Part shown: positions 32,501 through 36,104 of the stretch, in pieces | How the letters are laid out: each line of letters starts with the position of its first letter | Position numbering within the stretch: the stretch's first letter is position 1 | IMG/VR virus record: IMGVR_UViG_3300025853_000044 | Span: 31,368-95,367 of that record | DNA length: 64,000 nt | DNA from: a virus | Strand: one strand, 5' to 3' | Made by a program: the position numbers and the translations under genes | Notes under the pieces: model-generated | What the model was told of the DNA's origin: nothing | What the model saw: the letters and a program-made list of their open reading frames with translations, nothing else | Database searches by the model: none

Positions 32501-32567
32501 GGATAATCACTGAATCGCTCACGCCATCAAAGAAGAAGGCGTGACTACTGCGACCGATTGCAACCAT
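14568..32567 (-). CDS. giant 5999-residue tail-module protein with LamG-like ends
   Basis: An uninterrupted 18 kb frame fills 28% of the window. The N-terminus (about 1-240) looks like a LamG/concanavalin-like sandwich: HAFFFDGVSDSVIIPQG, FVIEAWVVPD, HVVAGIQKNRVFLAVNGE. A second one lies near residues 5550-5780 (ALWLKADSLDLADG, SWKDSG, GKIAEIIQYNRAMS). Two copies of a 65-residue unit lie near 3512-3579 and 5031-5098 (repeats 21830-22030 and 17272-17475). A phage-type FTGC turn lies near 4205. Long stretches rich in Asn, Gly, Thr, His and Tyr between them are unrecognised. Lying just after the tape measure and the 391-residue gene, it is probably a giant tail tip, fibre or adhesin that binds the host surface. 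The ATG is supported by GAGGTGA. Confidence 0.75.
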   Translation of the reverse strand: MVAIGRSSHAFFFDGVSDSVIIPQGRFTKTGVKDSSGTKVMTKTLQGVGDSATINDKAAGDFVIEAWVVPDCGGVIAHREGQFTLEMGTVDTPGPAVFSVNVESIAGPSYFRLATAYDASTRWDGIVYPQQEHGGIHDSYNRYDKSNYGDATNLNFNNRPLYHVVAGIQKNRVFLAVNGEIVSQQDIPPETRLARSTEHVYLGGKGGEFRGAIEAIHFSNEFDENMLQPSMAIKGNTTSALFRFEEPIDIVEGTYEFSAFTAASDGTTKTLTMTAADAQTLIARLTGKAYDATSPTTTFTSTPYSMGNYKVVDYYTNSGTAATLSVAHTPYNLLINPGAINRNTQKPNQSPPERVRLESINGNTGVVTFNSIHVDFINGTSGLRGALHSRTANVDNYFVVIGADLLIDNGTGKPYQPPHYGTQIFDKTGQMVLDEGNASNHGLVYSSQMATDTTNNPYAVTWPATLDTLFQVGHSGRHTFSHIIGHEYMRRYPKPSELIIDQQADGSADIVQMAYDSNTRDIDEMFPMNSLLDFYSETLEAPIARIENSSSVATIVNNGMPASKKELIAIGGSGFKYAPFMLKGPVPEAGDIDENNRLFHLTPESESRVALLHVPALRTSHDLAPYVEVHYNAIDLTGASMGQSTPMLMVTKTVPAGSHILTGTTRVLDVITSDLANTTLYSPGGVIYLSNAISGYGSLMQESHTLIGDNTGGQDSDTELDLSRTPALYTPPNDVNAEPAGPPKAVARSHNGGTHESVYHRLAIEAMSSSQSDTITDEGAGKRTRQPTTDKSGTGVFDLGPTTHSSRVFEMFNIIDNVLITDEAGIMAKIFVQPSVKSRVNQLSLVRSLGAGDSPNIASIMFLMSRCRVRGVSKQESPETNMTTVVITASGIADSFVNENVSAVGSGSPDSHVVKEIEPNAPVVTVTLGGPGQGGVNTKPTFDPSPLMRLPGSTRRSCATQARIVTTTGAFSMSVTPLNNDSPDLKSWGTICFPQVGRIFLEDGASAAYTEKTGAGFYFSESNAVASRTFLDGAGTAYATFHEWCNATGIISQGSAGTYLTSVYIFNDGDFDNDSLTQDGSTVNDRLFQSLDDVTHDYQLGTQYASTRAMVEIPIFPQQFFDHTDLGIFPGPDNSMKVHVDATYTAHTWNPTPVGRRANDVATADKSAKSAYSYTINNQNYIESATILRIEDATASHKHTSTGTGTGGTTYTNHFHIFVSHPNMFPDATNSSDATPTIVAADDVGNLKGINRLRRVFLTSGEWAVYDNNPALDGFLSIPINATGGYFDGYSETFFQNAIVGAKIHTGGGFRNETLMPIDSDAELPSSDLEGRSPFYYDAANMKTQGGNLDYGLRQYVSAVEFKAGPLANPHAPRTISKRAKSTIMQVQEISGNATDGFQFNIILDDASLFPDVPYSRDSNNNSIAEQGDLTYIAEIGTDTPLEVYYLGKLDSIAGANSVLVTTPKNVSLTVGDFVGAEFKLVKAGNAFQSIVNPANMQNQELQTATFHPSTSAEQWTFVGATSAGASTTLNITNGNNRFAHANTIGTNIRTGDLLFLEDSSNVIKYVGEVADVKSNLTSGAHTVVTLVAANAVAVANGDDVRIGVGTVVQNDADAILNRSWVYPFAQGGLRDGDTVWMNMTINNPHAVEGLFAKSRGVMNEAFVWSGFNGGEGALANRPRDSIPLENFLIGNSCLETAQNFAQHVNKTVEMNYEAMGLDATQAPTVAYIDPYLSTDGNARVLLFDVGHDREFIAFHDLHMQVQSSADTPTIGFTRNIAYEGGTIKLDKHLISVNGGAPHYFTTQIDVANGFPSENKYVRSTQQSKFIESAYAHNVPNTASQDLVDGTPGSDTKYTLQDPSSLGNNPLLRGKGHGHFVHTGLYHEETGNTHTVGDSVLPRVQPAVASVYYANEIHKLIRKAKEGDLLLRELKLHRATQNPATHSLKDASTLFDTPDGTRVISAFLCLKGKRNTTLELASHEESRLQHLKHWTQMDFVRRMTLDLGEVGVKEGVTDIEAAAREMVRLINQGGALNGRTHARRPSQQYPGESERLDLTRIGVRQDTADPNKDPTSAHINADFAATGSTYDPAPFWYGDIAFDSHDRGSHMGYVRAHMGRVVEDINGNEGYSIVIHSTIPGASGRNFCVWLDNSKGQSSYQPQFLIGHGGRFRNFWAQPDEILSENMHPAPMPLNKDGRPFAPVSTLREFVAQEEPDEAFTSNHDITPRRNETANPKGRNISAHLGGIAHNSVNDESFETQSPSTALVKGLRMGKQATGRINFGGLVASGVPGFSPIAGKHGLGRKGDDEFDKLYNEGLPKAGTSPTAITSYSGHVNTAEITDDAVGDTPLYGFRFNDHRGQGYGVRFIYRKMDEAFANDLTTIPSTLDDEICVYFNDGDVAKGGFTIGQHMLGFGDATGRLDVTTVTMNSWRGNQWRGVYAPSAGIDCAISWDASATTLTVQLGAPFDSGQELGNHPDILGYLGFPRQNGVIQITDPMTGTTDKGTVGNVISYESRTQLNSAGDSGVHTFYGVRGSEFTASHSLTGLTATSLTNTAVSMFNASTDRIIKALISPRINWTTLMTDELMAAVTAEAINMADPNTPEGIPFDCRHMYAVDGRTFGEWGVAADAIRIRAHNPQRGARPLSTMFEASLHRDLGIEAPHLEFGEYEKLDQSSNSQWTVTAPAAFNKPVSDADIEDNHRKVDCGYLPHTVLQIRTKARGYHTNTPTPILVDSYNDPVPTKTWANNLKGLTYTSRSGDHILPALDNALVTTDFTHSDDVFTTNSGETTTHILVPAGEEAATFDSLTKLVSFGDAKVIWSGSNRFATVTSVQGANSATKLKVVAINYNEEWNTLYGASADRADVLLMLHADKDFSGYRLYGSIESEPVTYFKNGRDSNDHSVPLYFGGGFSGVVLDVNDGSQNDYSSFYTHPYSNGPTGTAGIQNANEISTAYALMDCNALLAFFPGTPYLNQHRGSINPPAYNQNNVLSADIDSGTLPNLASGQPSHVTARYTAGIVRQRPIPLIMRMPHQTARYTDHKTATPYFTTYLIYGPGQAFPFNETASNLGVVEPHPGYVVTTGNSWSKVPHSKNLPNEITNNDNDYGPPDANYQSRRNRFHWQTTLNWSPAQGTPNIGDTGASGYGLKQRPEHGYHYGEHFMNPVSGRVVANNEADYKKAHPYQHCAMAYYGIAMSADMTFHMDGGYHPGGSWMDNQMAFNPPMEKDDLQISKLFANAVQPTAYRVSGVIAKSVLAGSLGETATDFDREIIVVDGTRCQNGEELATIIGQAINENPGKGALKAMGGTFMPSMSNAQRQDRYGWIEMDYGDPSNSYQNATTGGSSQSYIEGSIAGSTRDVLEQIPACGWIRTDTGGRSHPSTAPNNSCPAFAPYHSREIYEKAGVLTVRFWLAPNKITGKAQFEDMTTWHNRCESAGITVPDFDLTAVPPNLPTKLYVWSKSGVHYHNNAYDTPRDHMTRSHFSGLVDAIDRTRPVGAMGWSGERYSYLNSLKVTTSSFTDATCDYNNATTITMDSTALLKKNMLVSGTGIPAGAFVVSITNATTFELSASTTGGAVTNGTLTFTTNLYGAGLGAWHAKLGFSPYGPASSVMSTYSHLPHYAPMRNSPEASGPISGTDNDETMLTTPYSWTYASTNTNPAYNTDKTDAEHSDYFANPVHIGDADAVPRALHHPQGVFGRAFLVISYEGELGLVAKRDRDGVTAMGDWLAVVNKTAGGVAAATAITFAGTAQWDERIHSVDRFVAPAHGGPNIEALVTNLSLPADDIPADPFLFNAPLAADIELFNAEPCYAKTGDLFFDLDESPGSFFLEDATSVERNLITDLKTSTSAELDRYGDDANYWLGDTNAFKMNQRSPAKNFSVEHVVWKRMDGGNLSLPAVNARGLGAVPFVTRVLSNTPHTMGEKLYGINRFSFETTNSAMFPIIQAQELAHPQIAAAHPDELRNVLAIPNEELQFEEMQVEDDTGQIHIIEGGSPFGTIIRTFNAVSDRSAEGFAPATAGSGVEPNLKVRLPHPDSIPGNLLIRAGFDRLQAYQNESMGTGGMMRPMSSSSIKHLFTDDTKGPRLGGTFSDHNWEHISQGSFPDPTYAGWETATGNAPLETSYELHDRTLFFHITKNGNTHSHRHPTFYTHAGGVVNAELTAVSFSGTTLTVNTAPNASLFNESIRDGRKFLRLYDPTTDKGGVASFTGISSSTFTGCVGDADFAELVKSSITTLKVVPSYYIPAGSTRFFASRRLRDHAEVSGNSPDIVHSTYITGLTLNALLCHTVYSRPKMTPMALPRMGHHFVNPTMAMLPGHFAHPAYQGLYNKHRAIRSATVKPHETLLMEEQTMSNLKTDISTTLTNNLHGYDTLHTFGALTATPSGPSDIHGGAFTLMFESKIRSDGYGVLASEGQAGVINAAGGHTIVLEAAATYTLRHHFPDPSEVGAYQIVIQPNIHKSQLMGYHANGGATALPDGSVNELTSQQVALVIGLREPDSATGAVGLVLAEATMADVRGCEVFVNELILDHDPDHGSQFTNIPPLMLYNALGVQATESPAFVKRSLPYQPQMFDNATPGMTTNIPWWSIVHKDGPDHADATGFRHLNHHRLDNYYEFLRASTGSIACQITLAGYPSIYPDIYHEVLENISLNPVCTVVSVDSTTQITVDDARGFPQKPYYGNKLEYTDVNGVRRTHTYTERSGYDSSNMNKPKQFTITAKSSFTSNLTAGTKLRLTRAYDFRPAGAIFTDSKTSMVTRILPQMLQGSRDTNSLHVADAFLCLWHPNLGRPHTFYSDSSRTWLNPLTDRAVAQKPLNSMPEHFETVHYHDAAYYASLGPFAFDRKTPAPPYEIIAHASVGTNVPSTVVSVDIPNKLITTTRRTAKLVGGTKIMIDGIAYTVQDDGGSVFDNHVLGVMPVIEPIVATIPIGSTIMAHAIGSMLTADVLDTTFGSPIIAGNFDPQGGQADASDAATKTNLNHYWPCGSRGGPLISRLDGYGYVSTSWDFPREYTFDGPVWADQDDDGSYVVTNGVVKSTYDAFTDATCDYNNDPTITMDSTAKLVVGMGVSGTGIPGSATVSSITNATTFELSASTTGGSVTNGTLTFTPVQTRTRPFGYRIGLRQPYNKPQWSLYGMRAFREAAVTGTNTSVGYPHGPLVQGETETWTYAGGSGLSNGTYPNTQLGIMERQTNFSGMLGVDKPEWQVRYSDGMRMARAFGCPVRTLRNASGVLRDWWGDGEGKGIYKLDEAVAYYLVDWWGNTRGEEVRRHPVRGFGIRPAWDAGDVYEYDRTGNKTPFDRIYNGGFPIMNTKALIDASGNISVTTGFTIPRFAGRLNNVNSNDATELVDVYFPTNAHRVGDDGHGRGLRYPTAFNEDVLTALDEPYHASGVVLSHHTAEPNMNDGYIRARNDVLQADEVPRGISARLDIAEDGLLKPEAVVSDRVETVSGDSPHKDAVSRSAPRIGLDTENVEGVDDNLIAINTEAHSLHSDRGVGQRVIVHGGMQAGSQTIGHYDLTALDFSGQPQGGAMRLSHTSNFNPLGGTYIAEARNFVSPIDDTEWGGIPTSGMALWLKADSLDLADGAAVTSWKDSGPHGFEFTQSTASKQPVYIASSSNVNNMPVVDCDGTDIMSTPFDARLNTTDVTLFVVAWSDDDDGNAQGVLETFANSPVTRAGHSLFIRWDSSDKWQWRGGADTTYTVVNSPSNAVVVNQAELVTGTIAGGDGAGSNANFELFLQGVSVGSSTGAWYVADEDPYGIGHVGSFELKGKIAEIIQYNRAMSTTERQQVEGYLAEKYGFTNNVSQWKSSNPYQTDTNGHQRTNLTDKRISYMLRPVRLLDKQHAEMFRSNLNLHSSSPQYGSNYFGATAGGKYGLYVYETTNGQASAGSYIRSTNPDTNPPYAPAYYMDISTSDTVPMSQGPKIIGTAATGFDSSLLDNEITRVVMSENTLQHYRADAARRRTHQEGESKEERMDYTVQPRFSQSLHPKGHKGDVSYNSNDHSGDAS
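17272..17475 (-). repeat. copy of shared structural domain (giant gene, C-terminal copy)
   Basis: It encodes about 68 residues beginning TDATCDYNNDPTITMDSTA and containing VSGTGIPGSATVSSITNATT and FELSASTTGG. It matches the copy at 21830-22030 closely at protein level, and more loosely the copy in the major tail gene (37824-38015). Confidence 0.85.
21830..22030 (-). repeat. copy of shared structural domain (giant gene, middle copy)
   Basis: It encodes TDATCDYNNATTITMDSTA, then VSGTGIPAGAFVVSITNATT and FELSASTTGG. The protein is nearly identical to the copy at 17272-17475, while many third codon positions differ, so the duplication is not recent or is under protein-level selection. Confidence 0.85.
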
Positions 32568-32571
32568 CCAT

Positions 32572-32578
32572 TCACCTC
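32572..32578 (-). promoter_or_regulatory. ribosome-binding site of the giant gene
   Basis: GAGGTGA on the minus strand ends four bases before the ATG at 32567 and overlaps the stop codon of the preceding gene. It decides the start of the 5999-residue protein. Confidence 0.65.
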
Positions 32579-33752
32579 AAAATATCCAATCAATCGGTGC
32601 AAAGTTGATGGTGTAAGAATAAATCGGCTCACCACCAAGTTGAACGAATGTAGCGTTGGCTACAGTACCTTTGATTGCTGTGTATTCATCCCCTGTACCA
32701 GTGTATTCCGAACCTGCAACTACAGCGTTATCTGCTGTTTTATCATCTGTTTTCATAAAACCACCAGTTGGCATATAAAACAAAGATTCGTTGCTATTAA
32801 CATTTGAAGAAAATGGGATTTGAATTGCGATGATATAATCACCGTATTTACTGTTTTGTAAAGCCAAAGCCGCCGCTAATCCAGCACCGCCACCTTGCAC
32901 TGCTAACGCTCCACCGCTTGCGGCACCTGCTAACAATGCACCGCCGCCCACTAAAGCCGCTCCTCCTACAAAGGCTCCTCCTCCACCGTTGTTGCTGTTG
33001 TTAAGCACAGCATACAATTCAGCCACTTTGTCGCCAGCACTTTTGTTGGTGGTAGATGATGAATCACGACCTCCCGAATACTGAGTGTGATATGGTTTGA
33101 AAACATCCACCCCTGCATCATAATTTGGAAATGAAATGGTTTCATTATTTCCTGCTTTTCCTTTGTTTACATTTGTCAAAGTCACCGCAGTGTTAGTAGC
33201 ACCGCTAATTGGTGAGTTAATTCGGGTTGCTGTTAATTCAAATGTACTACTGTATGTAGTCACGAGGGCAACAAGGCTGGCCGCAATATCCGATGCGCTT
33301 CTTGCAGAAGTATTGTTGTGAACGGCAATGTAATACCTCCCCGAAGAAAGTCCTTCGGTGGTACCGGAAGAAGTTTTTACCAAATAAACCTCATAAGAAT
33401 TGTTGATTTTGATGGCATAATCGGCATCTGCTATAGCACCATTTCCATGACCACTTACCAAAGCGTCTATTTTTGTAGGCCAGTCCACTGTTGTTGAATT
33501 AAAAGCCTGTGAAAAATCAATTGTAGCACTTGCTTCTTGTTGGGAACTCGTATTTACCAATTGGTCATCAGTCATCACTCCCTCAATGGTGATGAGGGAT
33601 TTGGGGAGGTTGAGGTCAAAGGCAAAGCGAGAGCCACCAGCAAAGGGCATAGGAAGGGGTGTAACGCCCCTGTCCACATTCATGGTCATCGTGGTAGCCA
33701 TCAACTCAATGATGCCGCCATCGTTGCGTACAAGACGAATTGGCGTGCCCAT
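32577..33752 (-). CDS. tail protein with a Gly/Ala-rich hydrophobic segment
   Basis: The 391-residue protein starts directly after the tape measure gene (TGATG overlap). The N-terminus (MGTPIRLVRNDGG, then NVDRGVTPLPMPF, RFAFDLNLPKSLITIEG) has the look of a distal-tail or baseplate protein. Residues about 250-300 are an unusual stretch of Gly, Ala, Leu and Val (NNGGGGAFVGGAALVGGG, then ALLAGAASGGALAV). It is hydrophobic but glycine-rich, so it could insert in a membrane or form a flexible core. Function is unknown; position favours the distal tail. Confidence 0.5.
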   Translation of the reverse strand: MGTPIRLVRNDGGIIELMATTMTMNVDRGVTPLPMPFAGGSRFAFDLNLPKSLITIEGVMTDDQLVNTSSQQEASATIDFSQAFNSTTVDWPTKIDALVSGHGNGAIADADYAIKINNSYEVYLVKTSSGTTEGLSSGRYYIAVHNNTSARSASDIAASLVALVTTYSSTFELTATRINSPISGATNTAVTLTNVNKGKAGNNETISFPNYDAGVDVFKPYHTQYSGGRDSSSTTNKSAGDKVAELYAVLNNSNNGGGGAFVGGAALVGGGALLAGAASGGALAVQGGGAGLAAALALQNSKYGDYIIAIQIPFSSNVNSNESLFYMPTGGFMKTDDKTADNAVVAGSEYTGTGDEYTAIKGTVANATFVQLGGEPIYSYTINFAPIDWIF

Positions 33753-35005
33753 CAGTACCGCCCCCTCATGGTGGTGCCGCCGATGTTGCGGGCCATCTCT
33801 TGTTGAATCATGTTACCAATTTCACGAGCAAGTGTGCGTTTGTCCGTGCGGTCGGTAATGCCGCTGGCGTTGACGGTGACATTGACCGTTCCACCACCCA
33901 TGCCTACACCACCGGGGTTGTTACGCTGTGAAAGCGGGACAACGGCTTCCGGGCCGTCTTCACCAATCATAGCGAGTGTGGGCTTGTTCACGATACCACC
34001 CTTAGCAAGTTCGGGTATTTTCCAATCGGAAAGGTCAAAACTGTATTTTTCACCACCGATTAAAGGCACCCAATCGGGAATATCAATACTGAAATTAACA
34101 GCACTAAACGCCGCATTGATACCGGAAATCAACAAGTTGAAAGGTGCTTTAACGATGTCTCCAAGAGTCAAACCTTCAAACAATTCAGTGATTCCCTTCC
34201 CTACATCTGCAAAGGTGCCGAGTGGGTCATCAACCAATTTCTTGATAAAGTCCCACGCATCACCAACAAGGTCAATACCGAAGTCAATGTAGTCTCCAAT
34301 GGAGATACCAAATACCCCTTGGAACAGGTCAGCGATGAACTTGAATGGCTGAGGCAACGCCCCAATAGCCAAATCCAATCGGTCGCCAATGCTGAATCCA
34401 GCAAACGGCCCATCTCCCGTCAAGAAGTCAATGGTGGTGAGAAGCCAGTCGGGGAGGTTAAAGGCGAAGTCAAGCCTGTCGGACAGGGAGAAGCCTGCAA
34501 ACGCACCGTTTCCAAGAATGAAATCAACGGAGGTTTGCAACCAGTCGGGAAGTTCAAAAGAGAACATAGCACCCCAGTCGGGGCTTTCAAAAGTGAACAA
34601 ATCAATCCAGTATTGTGCCGTTAAAAAGTCGGGCAATTCGGGTAACATGTCCCATATCGCACCAGCCCATCCATTGACAGTTTCACCTATACTCTCAAAC
34701 AACCCTGTCCAAAATTCAAGTGTAAACACTGCTGGTAATTCTTGTAGCAAGTCCCACAGTGTGCCAAGAACACCAAGCGCAGTTTCTCCTATACTTGTAA
34801 AAACCGCACCAACCATCTCTTTGAGTGCATCCCATTTTTCTCCTACACTATCAACTGCATCACGAATGGGTTGAATGACGGTATCGTTGAACCAAGACGC
34901 TAAGCCTTTGAGAGCATCCATCGCCATCGTTCCAGCCGCTTTAAAGCCGGGGCCAATTTGTGACACCATGCTGGACATGGACGAAATCATGGAAATTAGC
35001 GACAT
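33752..35005 (-). CDS. tape measure protein
   Basis: The 417-residue protein has the C-terminal signature of phage tape measures: LAKGGIVNKPTLAMIGEDGP followed by EAVVPLS. The middle is amphipathic and holds three tandem units of about 32 residues, with DWLQTSVDFILGNGAFAGFS followed by LSDRLDFAF as the first. Tape measures set tail length, at roughly 1.5 Angstrom per residue in known phages, which would give a short tail of around 60 nm if the rule holds. It follows the two tail-chaperone frames. There is no lysozyme or peptidase domain, in keeping with an archaeal host lacking murein. Confidence 0.88.
   Translation of the reverse strand: MSLISMISSMSSMVSQIGPGFKAAGTMAMDALKGLASWFNDTVIQPIRDAVDSVGEKWDALKEMVGAVFTSIGETALGVLGTLWDLLQELPAVFTLEFWTGLFESIGETVNGWAGAIWDMLPELPDFLTAQYWIDLFTFESPDWGAMFSFELPDWLQTSVDFILGNGAFAGFSLSDRLDFAFNLPDWLLTTIDFLTGDGPFAGFSIGDRLDLAIGALPQPFKFIADLFQGVFGISIGDYIDFGIDLVGDAWDFIKKLVDDPLGTFADVGKGITELFEGLTLGDIVKAPFNLLISGINAAFSAVNFSIDIPDWVPLIGGEKYSFDLSDWKIPELAKGGIVNKPTLAMIGEDGPEAVVPLSQRNNPGGVGMGGGTVNVTVNASGITDRTDKRTLAREIGNMIQQEMARNIGGTTMRGRY
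34271..34557 (-). repeat. three tandem repeats in the tape measure gene
   Basis: The units read ELPDWLQTSVDFILGNGAFA, NLPDWLLTTIDFLTGDGPFA and ALPQPFKFIADLFQGVFG, each followed by a (F)S/ISxxDRLD- or SIGDYIDF-type end. The first two are close and the third is diverged. Confidence 0.75.
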
Positions 35006-35009
35006 TCTT

Positions 35010-35285
35010 TCACTCCCAGTCTAAAAACGAATAATCCAATGGTACGACTTCCCTATCTCCGGCTTTGGCCTGTTGCTTCTTACGCTCAATCTCCTTATTG
35101 TTCTCTTCGGTTGATACCATAGCCCAAACAAGCGATTGCTTGAACAAGTGAGGGGGCATTGAGTAAACTTCCATCAGTGAAATACCAAAGTGTTTTGCGA
35201 TGATGTAAGCCCACAGTTCAATCTGTGTGCTTATGTCCTCCACCGAATTGTACTTGTCTTTCTTGAGGAAACTCTCTACCCTCAC
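35010..35285 (-). CDS. tail assembly chaperone, downstream frame (gpT-like)
   Basis: The 91-residue frame begins with GTG that overlaps the stop of the upstream gene (GTGA), in the -1 frame. It lies between the major tail gene and the tape measure, exactly where siphovirus G/GT chaperones lie. The sequence (ELWAYIIAKHFGISLMEVYS, HLFKQSLVWAMVS) is helical. It may be made mainly as a frameshift fusion with the upstream frame, because the -1 frame is open from the G6 run at 35303-35308 into this gene, reading GGVYQADRVRVESFLKK. Confidence 0.65.
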   Translation of the reverse strand: MRVESFLKKDKYNSVEDISTQIELWAYIIAKHFGISLMEVYSMPPHLFKQSLVWAMVSTEENNKEIERKKQQAKAGDREVVPLDYSFLDWE

Positions 35286-35653
35286 TCGGTCGGCTTGGTA
35301 AACCCCCCTTGCAGTGCCTCCGCCAACTCCTGTGGCTGTGGGAGCACCTTGCAGACCTGTTCTCCGACATGTCCTTTGAGGGAAAGTAATTCATCAGTGG
35401 TTAAACTGGGGTTGGTCTTGGTAATCCAATTGGAGAAGGCAAATGTCCAGTAGCCTGCCAAGTCAAGTGTCACATCGCCCTTTTCAACACGAAGCATGTG
35501 TTGTGCGGCGGCTTGTATGTCAAGGAAGGATATGTCTCGTATCCATACCTCAATGACCTGTGATTCATCGTCGGGGTCAATCCCAATCACATGCTTGGTC
35601 GTATCGTCATTCTTCAATAACAGGCTCTTGTTTGTCACTACTGTCTTTTTCAT
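35282..35653 (-). CDS. tail assembly chaperone, upstream frame (gpG-like)
   Basis: About 123 residues with the layout of a tail chaperone: a beta-rich N-terminus (HVIGIDPDDESQVIEVWIRD) and a helical C-terminus ending EALQGGFTKPTE. Such proteins coat the tape measure during tail assembly. I chose the ATG at 35653, preceded by GGAGAGG; an ATG five codons upstream (35668) is possible and has only a distant GAGGT. It overlaps the SAP-domain gene upstream. The final codons contain the G6 run discussed as a frameshift site. Confidence 0.6.
   Translation of the reverse strand: MKKTVVTNKSLLLKNDDTTKHVIGIDPDDESQVIEVWIRDISFLDIQAAAQHMLRVEKGDVTLDLAGYWTFAFSNWITKTNPSLTTDELLSLKGHVGEQVCKVLPQPQELAEALQGGFTKPTE
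35303..35308 (-). other. candidate -1 frameshift site in the tail chaperone pair
   Basis: On the minus strand the zero frame reads CAA GGG GGG TTT ACC and stops 18 bases further on. Slipping back one base on the six G residues opens the frame of the downstream gene with no stop in between. It is not a perfect X-XXY-YYZ heptamer in this phase, so efficiency cannot be judged. Confidence 0.5.
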
Positions 35654-36095
35654 TTGTTTCCTCTCCATTGGATGCGGCTACCTCATCGGTAGGGGCTTCC
35701 GAATCGCCTTCAAGGGCCGCTTCTTCAGCAGGGCTTTCGGGGTCTTCTTCGGGAATAACGCCTCCGTCATTCTGCTTAAGGCGCAGGATGATTTCGGCCT
35801 TCGTACCGTACACAGGTAGGCCACGCTCTTTGCAAAGCGCACGCAGTTCTGCGACGGTCAATGAATCGTATTCTTGGATGTCAGTAGGGAAAGGGTTCAC
35901 GACATCCTCTTCCACCAGCGGTGCTGGCTCGTTAGCAGGAGCAGGGGAAGATTTCTCAATCACCCATCGTTCAATGGAATGCCTATCCATGAGGTCAATC
36001 ATTTCTTCGCTAAACTCCACTCCATTGTTTTCACACAACCAGCGGGCATAACCGAGCGCACCCATTCGTCGGTATTGTTGAAATGATGTTTTCAT
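35607..36095 (-). CDS. SAP-domain protein in the tail module
   Basis: Residues 78-109 (SLTVAELRALCKERGLPVYG, TKAEIILRL) form a clear SAP domain, a small helix-extension-helix that usually binds DNA. The rest is an N-terminal helical part (YRRMGALGYARWLCENNGVE) and a long acidic, low-complexity tail (EEDPESPAEEAALEGD and more). A SAP domain is unexpected between the major tail protein and the tail chaperones; it may instead serve as a protein-binding module. It overlaps the chaperone gene by about 47-62 bases, depending on the start chosen there. Confidence 0.7.
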   Translation of the reverse strand: MKTSFQQYRRMGALGYARWLCENNGVEFSEEMIDLMDRHSIERWVIEKSSPAPANEPAPLVEEDVVNPFPTDIQEYDSLTVAELRALCKERGLPVYGTKAEIILRLKQNDGGVIPEEDPESPAEEAALEGDSEAPTDEVAASNGEETNEKDSSDKQEPVIEE

Positions 36096-36104
36096 GTTAA
36101 TCCC

